In this document: piece by piece, positions 59,311 through 64,000 of the stretch
Layout: each line of letters begins with the position of its first letter
Position numbering within the stretch: position 1 is the stretch's first letter
Source of the DNA: Aldehydirespirator sp965221215
GTDB lineage: Bacteria; Actinomycetota; Acidimicrobiia; Acidimicrobiales; Aldehydirespiratoraceae
NCBI GenBank assembly: GCA_965221215.1
Contig: OZ244872.1
Coordinates: forward strand, 1,984,001-2,048,000
Direction of reading: 5' to 3'
Length of the DNA: 64,000 nucleotides
The notes under the pieces: model-generated
The model's database searches: none
What the model saw: the letters and a program-made list of their open reading frames with translations, nothing else
What the model was told of the DNA's origin: nothing
Made by a program: the position numbers and the translations under genes

Positions 59311-60969
59311 TCAACCGGGCGCCGAGGACTCGGCGGTGAAGTCGCTCATGTCGGGCAGCCGGGGGTTGCGGCCCGCGGCCCTCACCAGGGCGGCAGCTAC
59401 CAGCCCGCTGAACAGCGGCGCGGGCCGGTTGGGGCGGCTCTTGAACTCGGGATGGGCCTGCGTGCCCACCCAGAACGGATGGCCCTCCAGCTCGATGAAC
59501 TCGACCAGCCTGCCGTCGGGCGACTCGCCGCTCAGCACCATGTCGGACGCCTCGAAACGGCTCCGGTAGCGGGGGTTGAACTCGTAGCGGTGGCGGTGCC
59601 GCTCCGACACCACCTCCTCGCCGTAGGCCCGAGCCACCTGCGAGCCGGCCCGAAGCTGGGCCACGTAGGCGCCGAGGCGCATGGTGCCGCCGTAGTCGGT
59701 GACGCCGCGCTGGCTGTCCATGAGGTCGATCACCGGATGCGGGGTCCGGGCCGCGAACTCGGTGGAGTTGGCCTCGGCTAGCCCCAGGGCGTTGCGGGCG
59801 TACTCGATGGTCATCACCTGCATTCCCAAACACAGGCCCAGGCACGGGATCAGCTGCTCGCGGGCGTAGCCCGCGGCCGCGATCTTGCCCTCGATGCCCC
59901 GCTCACCGAAGCCGCCGGGGATGACGATGCCGTCGAGGTCGCGCAGCCGGCCGGCGACCAGCAGCCCCTCCACCTCCTCGGCCTGCACCCATTCGATCTC
60001 GATCTCGGCGCCGTGGTGGATGGCGGCGTGGTTGAGCGCCTCAATCACCGACAGGTAGGCGTCGGGCAGGCTCACGTACTTGCCGATCAGTCCGATGCGC
60101 ACCGGCGCCGAAGCCTCCCGGATGCGGCCCACCAGCGCCTCCCACTCGGCCAGGTCCACCGGCCGGGCGTCGAAGCCGAGCTGGCGGCACACCACCTCGT
60201 CGAGCCCTTGCGACTGCAGGATCAGGGGTATCTCGTAGAGGCTGGCCGCGTCGGGGCAGGTGATCACCCCCTGGGGCGACACGTCGCACAGGTTCGAGAT
60301 CTTGAGCTCGAGGTCCTTGGTGAGGGGGGTCTCGCAGCGGCACACGATGGCGTCGGGCTGCACCCCCCGGGAGCGCAGTTCGGTGACGGAGTGCTGGGTG
60401 GGCTTGGTCTTCTGCTCGCCCGACGGCCCGATGAACGGCACCAGGGTCACATGCACGAAGCAGACGTTCTCGCGGCCCACGTCGAGGCGGAACTGCCGGA
60501 CGGCCTCCAGGAACGGCAGGATCTCGATGTCGCCCACGGTGCCGCCCACCTCGGTTATCACCACGTCGACGTCGTCGCCGGCGAGGCGGGCGATGCGCCG
60601 CTTGATCTCGTCGGTCACATGGGGGATGACCTGCACGGTGCGGCCGAGGTAGTCGCCCCGGCGCTCGGCTGCGATCACCTCGGAGTAGATCGACCCGGTG
60701 GTGCCGTTGGACTCGCTGGTGAGGCTCTCGTCGATGAAGCGCTCGTAGTGGCCGAGGTCGAGGTCGGTCTCGCCGCCGTCGTCGGTGACGAACACCTCGC
60801 CGTGCTCGAACGGGTTCATGGTGCCCGGATCCACGTTCAGGTAGGGATCGAGCTTGAGCATGGTCACTCGCAGGCCCCGGGCCTTGAGCAGACGGCCCAG
60901 CGAAGCCCCGGTCAGCCCCTTGCCCAATCCGCTGACCACTCCACCGGTGACGAAGACGTGCTTTGTCAT
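59311..60969 (-). CDS. pyrG: CTP synthase
   Basis: 552 residues; makes CTP from UTP, ATP and glutamine. Synthase domain: HVFVTGGVVSGLGKGLTGASLGRLLKARG (ATP loop), KLDPYLNVDPGTMNPFEHGEVFVTDDGGETDLDLGHYERF, EVGGTVGDIEILPFLEA. Glutaminase domain: GGFGERG, then nucleophile in CLGLCLGMQV and C-terminal HPEFKSRP. ATG 60969 has TAGGGT 9 nt upstream. Confidence 0.96.
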   Translation of the reverse strand: MTKHVFVTGGVVSGLGKGLTGASLGRLLKARGLRVTMLKLDPYLNVDPGTMNPFEHGEVFVTDDGGETDLDLGHYERFIDESLTSESNGTTGSIYSEVIAAERRGDYLGRTVQVIPHVTDEIKRRIARLAGDDVDVVITEVGGTVGDIEILPFLEAVRQFRLDVGRENVCFVHVTLVPFIGPSGEQKTKPTQHSVTELRSRGVQPDAIVCRCETPLTKDLELKISNLCDVSPQGVITCPDAASLYEIPLILQSQGLDEVVCRQLGFDARPVDLAEWEALVGRIREASAPVRIGLIGKYVSLPDAYLSVIEALNHAAIHHGAEIEIEWVQAEEVEGLLVAGRLRDLDGIVIPGGFGERGIEGKIAAAGYAREQLIPCLGLCLGMQVMTIEYARNALGLAEANSTEFAARTPHPVIDLMDSQRGVTDYGGTMRLGAYVAQLRAGSQVARAYGEEVVSERHRHRYEFNPRYRSRFEASDMVLSGESPDGRLVEFIELEGHPFWVGTQAHPEFKSRPNRPAPLFSGLVAAALVRAAGRNPRLPDMSDFTAESSAPG

Positions 60970-60978
60970 CGGGATCTC

Positions 60979-60984
60979 ACCCTA
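60979..60984 (-). promoter_or_regulatory. pyrG leaderless-type -10 hexamer
   Basis: TAGGGT on the minus strand, 9 nt before ATG 60969. Confidence 0.4.
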
Positions 60985-61087
60985 CCGCGCTCGGGCCCAC
61001 AGCCCGCGGACACTGGCGGCGGCAGGCCAGACACCGCCGGTTGGCCCCAACCGCCCCGCACACAGGCCCGCCGCGGACGGTTCGCAC

Positions 61088-61141
61088 ACCGCGGCGCGTG
61101 GACGAGGGGCGGCTCGCTCAGGCACCGCGGTGCGTGGACGA
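61088..61141. repeat. Direct repeat at the recN 3' end
   Basis: CACCGCGGCGCGTGGACGA (61088) and CACCGCGGTGCGTGGACGA (61123), 35 bp apart; the second covers the last codons of recN. The core CACCGCGGCGCG also occurs at 19254, 35879 and 35950, all intergenic or at gene ends. Confidence 0.5.
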
Positions 61142-62695
61142 TGCGGCGGACAGTAGTTCTTCGGCGTGTTGGCGGGCTGAGGCGGACTGGGGCGATCCCG
61201 ACAGCATCCTCGACAGCTCGATGAGGCGATCCTCGCCGTGCAGCGCTCGCAGGCTCACCGCTGCGTCGGACTTCTCCAGCACCATGTGATGGTTGGCGTG
61301 GGCCGCGACCTGCGGGAGGTGGGTCACCACGATCACTTGGTGGGCGCCGGTCAGCTCGGCCAGGCTGCGGCCCACGGCCTGGGCGGCGGCGCCCCCGATG
61401 CCGGCGTCGACCTCGTCGAACACCAGCGTGGGCGGCCCGGCGGTGAGCACCAGCCTCAGCGCCAGCATGGTGCGGGCCAGCTCGCCGCCGCTGGCCACGC
61501 TGCGCAGGGCCATGGGCTCGTGGCCGGGGTTGGCCGCCAGCCGGAACGACACCTGTTCGCCCGCTTCGCCGTCCACGCCCACGGCCAGGCGGGCGCCGCC
61601 CATGGCCAGACCCCCCAGGTGCCGCTGCACTGCCTCGGCCAGCCGGGGCGCGGCCTCGGCCCGCTCCTGTCGCACGCGAGACCGCTCAGCTCCGAGGCGC
61701 TTCGAGAGATTGGATCGGCGCTGTTCCAGCGCGGCGGCTCGCTCCTCGTGGCTCTCCAACTCGGCGAGGCGGGCTGCGGTGTCGGCGCGGTAGTCGAGCA
61801 CCTCGCCCAGCGTCGAGCCGTACTTGCGCCGCAGTCCGGCCAGGAGCTGACGGCGGTCGCGCAACGCGGCCAGGGCGGCTGGATCGTCGTTGATGGCCTC
61901 CGACAGGGCTCGGGCCTCGGCGGCGGCGTCGGCGACCTCGGCCGCGGCGTCAGCCAGGCGGGCGGCCAGCGCCGCGAAGGGTGCCCGACCGGACAGCGCG
62001 GCCTGGGCCTGGCCCAGCCCTTCCGACACCGCGCCGTCGGCGCCAAGCAGCCCAACTGCCAGTGCTCCGGCCTCCCGGTGGGCGGCGGCGTCGGCCAGCG
62101 CCGACTCTTCGGCGTCGAGGCACTCGTCCTCGTCGGGTCCGGCGATGGCGGCGGCGTCGATCTCGGCCAGTTGATGGCGCAGCAGGTCGATCTCGCGGAG
62201 GCGGGCCCGGGCGTCGCCGCCCACCTCGGCCAGGCTGCCGTCGACGGCGCGCAGGTCGTCGACGAGGCCCTCCAGCCGGGCGGTGTCGACCGCGCCGAAG
62301 CGGTCTAGGGCGGCCCGCTGGACTCCGCCGCCCAGCAGCGACTGGTGGGCGTGCTGGCCGTGAAGGTCCACCAGAGCGCTGCCCAACTCGCCGAGGGCGG
62401 CCACGGTGGCGAGGTGCCCGTCGATGTAGGCCCGGGACCGGCCGTCGGACGGGATGACGCGGCGCACCACCGTCTCGGTTTCGCCGACGACGAAGCGGCC
62501 CTCGATCTCGGCCGCGGCGGCGCCGGGACGCACCAGCCCTGCGTCGGCCCGGCCTCCGGTGAGCAGGTCGATAGCGCCCACCACCAGCGTCTTGCCCGCA
62601 CCGGTCTCGCCGGTCACGGCCGTCATGCCACCTCCGAGGACGATCGACAGCTCGTCGATCACGCCCAGGTTGCGAACGGCCAGCTCAGTCAGCAT
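61118..62695 (-). CDS. recN: DNA repair protein RecN
   Basis: 525 residues, SMC-like. Walker A TGETGAGKTLVVGAIDLLTGG near residue 30, two coiled-coil arms with a central hinge, signature RSVASGGELARTMLALRLVL and Walker B TLVFDEVDAGIGGAAAQAVG. HQVIVVTHLPQVAAHANHH is the H-loop. Acts in double-strand break repair. ATG 62695, 19 nt after the nadK stop. tlyA-nadK-recN is a widespread order. Confidence 0.94.
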   Translation of the reverse strand: MLTELAVRNLGVIDELSIVLGGGMTAVTGETGAGKTLVVGAIDLLTGGRADAGLVRPGAAAAEIEGRFVVGETETVVRRVIPSDGRSRAYIDGHLATVAALGELGSALVDLHGQHAHQSLLGGGVQRAALDRFGAVDTARLEGLVDDLRAVDGSLAEVGGDARARLREIDLLRHQLAEIDAAAIAGPDEDECLDAEESALADAAAHREAGALAVGLLGADGAVSEGLGQAQAALSGRAPFAALAARLADAAAEVADAAAEARALSEAINDDPAALAALRDRRQLLAGLRRKYGSTLGEVLDYRADTAARLAELESHEERAAALEQRRSNLSKRLGAERSRVRQERAEAAPRLAEAVQRHLGGLAMGGARLAVGVDGEAGEQVSFRLAANPGHEPMALRSVASGGELARTMLALRLVLTAGPPTLVFDEVDAGIGGAAAQAVGRSLAELTGAHQVIVVTHLPQVAAHANHHMVLEKSDAAVSLRALHGEDRLIELSRMLSGSPQSASARQHAEELLSAASSTHRGA

Positions 62696-62713
62696 GCAGT
62701 AAGATTTGCGACT

Positions 62714-63556
62714 TCACCGGTCGTTCAGTCCGAACTTGGTCTTGAGCACCTGGTGGAACCGGCGGGCGCCGAAGGTCACCAGACGGGCGGGATGCGGCGA
62801 GGCGGAGCACACCACCTCGTCGTGATGGTTGAGCTCGGCCAGGCGACGCCCGTCCACCGACAGCACCGCGCCCCGGTCCGACAGCACCTGGAGCTGCAGG
62901 GTGGTGTCGGCTGCCACCACCATCGACCGGTCAAACAGCATGTGGGGCGACACCGGGGTGAGCAGCAGGGCCCGGTGGGTGGGATCGACGACCGGCCCCC
63001 CCGCCGACAGCGAGTAGGCGGTGGAGCCGGTCGGGGTGGACACGATGAGGCCGTCGGCCGCGTAGGTGGTGAAGCGCTCGCCGTTGAACGACACCCCCAG
63101 CCGCAGGGCATATGAGGCTGCGGGCCGCTCCACGACCGCCTCGTTGAGGGCCACCCGCCGCTGCCCGCCGGCGAACTCGACGGTGAGCAGCATCCGCTCC
63201 TCCACACCGTGGTCGCCGGCCAGCATCCGGCGGATGGCGGCGTGGGCGTCGGCGGGCGCCACCTCGGTGAGGTAGCCCATCCGGCCGAAGTTGACCCCGA
63301 GGATCGGCACGCCGGCGGCGCCGACCAGCTCCACGGCCCGAAGGATCGAGCCGTCGCCGCCGAGGGTCACCACCGCGTCCAATCCAGCCGCGAAGCGCTC
63401 CGGGGCGATTTCCAGGTCTGCGCACCCGGCGGCAGCCGCCTCCTCGGGCGGCATGCGAGCCCGGTGGCCCTCGGCGGCCAGCCACTGCGACAGATCGCGG
63501 GCCGCGGCGGTCGCCTCCGGGCGTCCCTGGTGAACGATCAGTCCGATGACCGCCAT
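62714..63556 (-). CDS. nadK: NAD kinase
   Basis: 280 residues. VTLGGDGSILRAVELVG (GGDG motif), NFGRMGYLTE, and SPTGSTAYSLSAGGPVV-type sequence (here TPTGSTAYSLSAGGP) are diagnostic. Makes NADP from NAD, with ATP or polyphosphate. ATG 63556 has an AGGAGG Shine-Dalgarno 9-10 nt upstream and lies 6 nt after the tlyA stop. Confidence 0.95.
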   Translation of the reverse strand: MAVIGLIVHQGRPEATAAARDLSQWLAAEGHRARMPPEEAAAAGCADLEIAPERFAAGLDAVVTLGGDGSILRAVELVGAAGVPILGVNFGRMGYLTEVAPADAHAAIRRMLAGDHGVEERMLLTVEFAGGQRRVALNEAVVERPAASYALRLGVSFNGERFTTYAADGLIVSTPTGSTAYSLSAGGPVVDPTHRALLLTPVSPHMLFDRSMVVAADTTLQLQVLSDRGAVLSVDGRRLAELNHHDEVVCSASPHPARLVTFGARRFHQVLKTKFGLNDR

Positions 63557-63562
63557 AGCGCT

Positions 63563-64000
63563 TCAGCCTCCTGCCAGGGCTGACGCGTCGGCCACGGCCT
63601 GGTCTACGGAGGCGGCGAGGTCGCTCACGCCTACGGCGCCGGGGCGGACATCGGCGTGCAGCAGGAACTCGACGTTGCCCTCGGCGCCGGTGAGAGGCGA
63701 GACCATGACCCCCATGATGGCCGCTCCGGCGCCCACAACGGCGCGGCCCGCCCCAAGAACGGCCCTGCGCCACACTTCGGGGTCGCGGATCACGCCGCGG
63801 CCCCGGTCGGCCTCGGCCCGGCCCGCCTCGAACTGGGGCTTCACCAGCATCATCAACTCCGCGCCGGCCAGCCGGCAGAGGTCGGCGGCCACCAGCCGCA
63901 GCGAGATGAACGACAGATCGGCCACCACGATCTCGGCCGGACCGCCGACGGCATCTGTGCTGACGGCGCGCACGTCGGTGCGCTCCAGCGAAGTCACCCG
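63563..64000 (-). CDS. tlyA: TlyA-type rRNA 2'-O-methyltransferase (N-terminal part beyond the window)
   Basis: The frame is open to the right edge, so only the C-terminal 145 residues are seen. EIVVADLSFISLRLVAADLC, LMMLVKPQFEAGRAEADRGRGVIRDPEVWRRAV and VMVSPLTGAEGNVEFLLH match the Rossmann methyltransferase of TlyA/FtsJ-like proteins, which methylate 16S and 23S rRNA. The S4 domain and SAM motif I would lie upstream. First gene of the nadK-recN group. Confidence 0.9.
   Translation of the reverse strand, partial: RVTSLERTDVRAVSTDAVGGPAEIVVADLSFISLRLVAADLCRLAGAELMMLVKPQFEAGRAEADRGRGVIRDPEVWRRAVLGAGRAVVGAGAAIMGVMVSPLTGAEGNVEFLLHADVRPGAVGVSDLAASVDQAVADASALAGG

Noticed and set aside
1..64000. 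rRNA genes, integrase with att sites, IS elements, known riboswitches
   Set aside because: Looked for and not seen. XerD is the chromosomal recombinase type, and tRNA-Gly shows no duplicated 3' end in the window.

Overview
The window is about 70% G+C DNA packed with short-spaced or overlapping genes, many starting with GTG. Gene content and order point to an actinobacterium, most likely a deep lineage such as Acidimicrobiia (inference). Two blocks match orders known from Mycobacterium. One is rsfS/nadD, proA, proB-obg-rpmA-rplU-rne, ndk-folC-clpX-clpP-tig. The other is tlyA-nadK-recN, pyrG-NUDIX-xerD, scpA-scpB-rluB, cmk. A rod-shape cluster mreB-mreC-mreD-mrdA-rodA sits inside the first block. 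Class II DAHP synthase also fits an actinobacterium.

Layout. 1-4.4 kb: accessory genes (partial nuclease-like gene, VapBC pair, secreted-type beta-propeller candidate, unknowns) and an intergenic tandem repeat with a strong hairpin. 4.5-11.1 kb: core genes (class I fumarase, rsfS, an LCP-like gene, nadD, a group 2 sigma factor, aroG). 11.2-17.7 kb: a broken, repeat-laden Type ISP-like restriction-modification gene with a small toxin-antitoxin pair between its body and its detached C-terminus. 17.7-24.2 kb: VWA/CoxE and MoxR genes, proA, murJ, pspA. 24.2-26.9 kb: an accessory insert between proA and proB with a NYN-domain protein, a TOPRIM-like protein and an AAA ATPase. 26.9-46.2 kb: proB to tig. 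46.3-49.1 kb: tRNA-Gly, a methyltransferase, an excisionase-type regulator, ispH. 49.2-64 kb: plsC-cmk-aroA-tyrA, rluB-scpB-scpA, trpS, an AAA ATPase, xerD, NUDIX, pyrG, recN, nadK and the end of tlyA.

The most unusual locus is the restriction-modification gene. An 11-G tract puts its nuclease-helicase half out of frame with its methyltransferase half. Downstream there is an (AC)10 repeat and a second 11-G tract, both lying exactly at the borders of units in a diverged tandem array of about 115-134 bp cassettes. The three possible reading registers after the AC repeat each enter a different cassette, so repeat slippage could switch the protein's C-terminus. This is either an undescribed multi-state phase-variable restriction system or a decaying one. 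The reading frames were followed by eye, and sequencing error in the homopolymers cannot be excluded.

A second theme is regulatory: at least fifteen genes have a TANNNT hexamer 6-9 nt before the start codon, the pattern of leaderless actinobacterial transcripts, and this was used to choose starts. A family of four intergenic repeats of about 60-110 bp is also scattered through the window.
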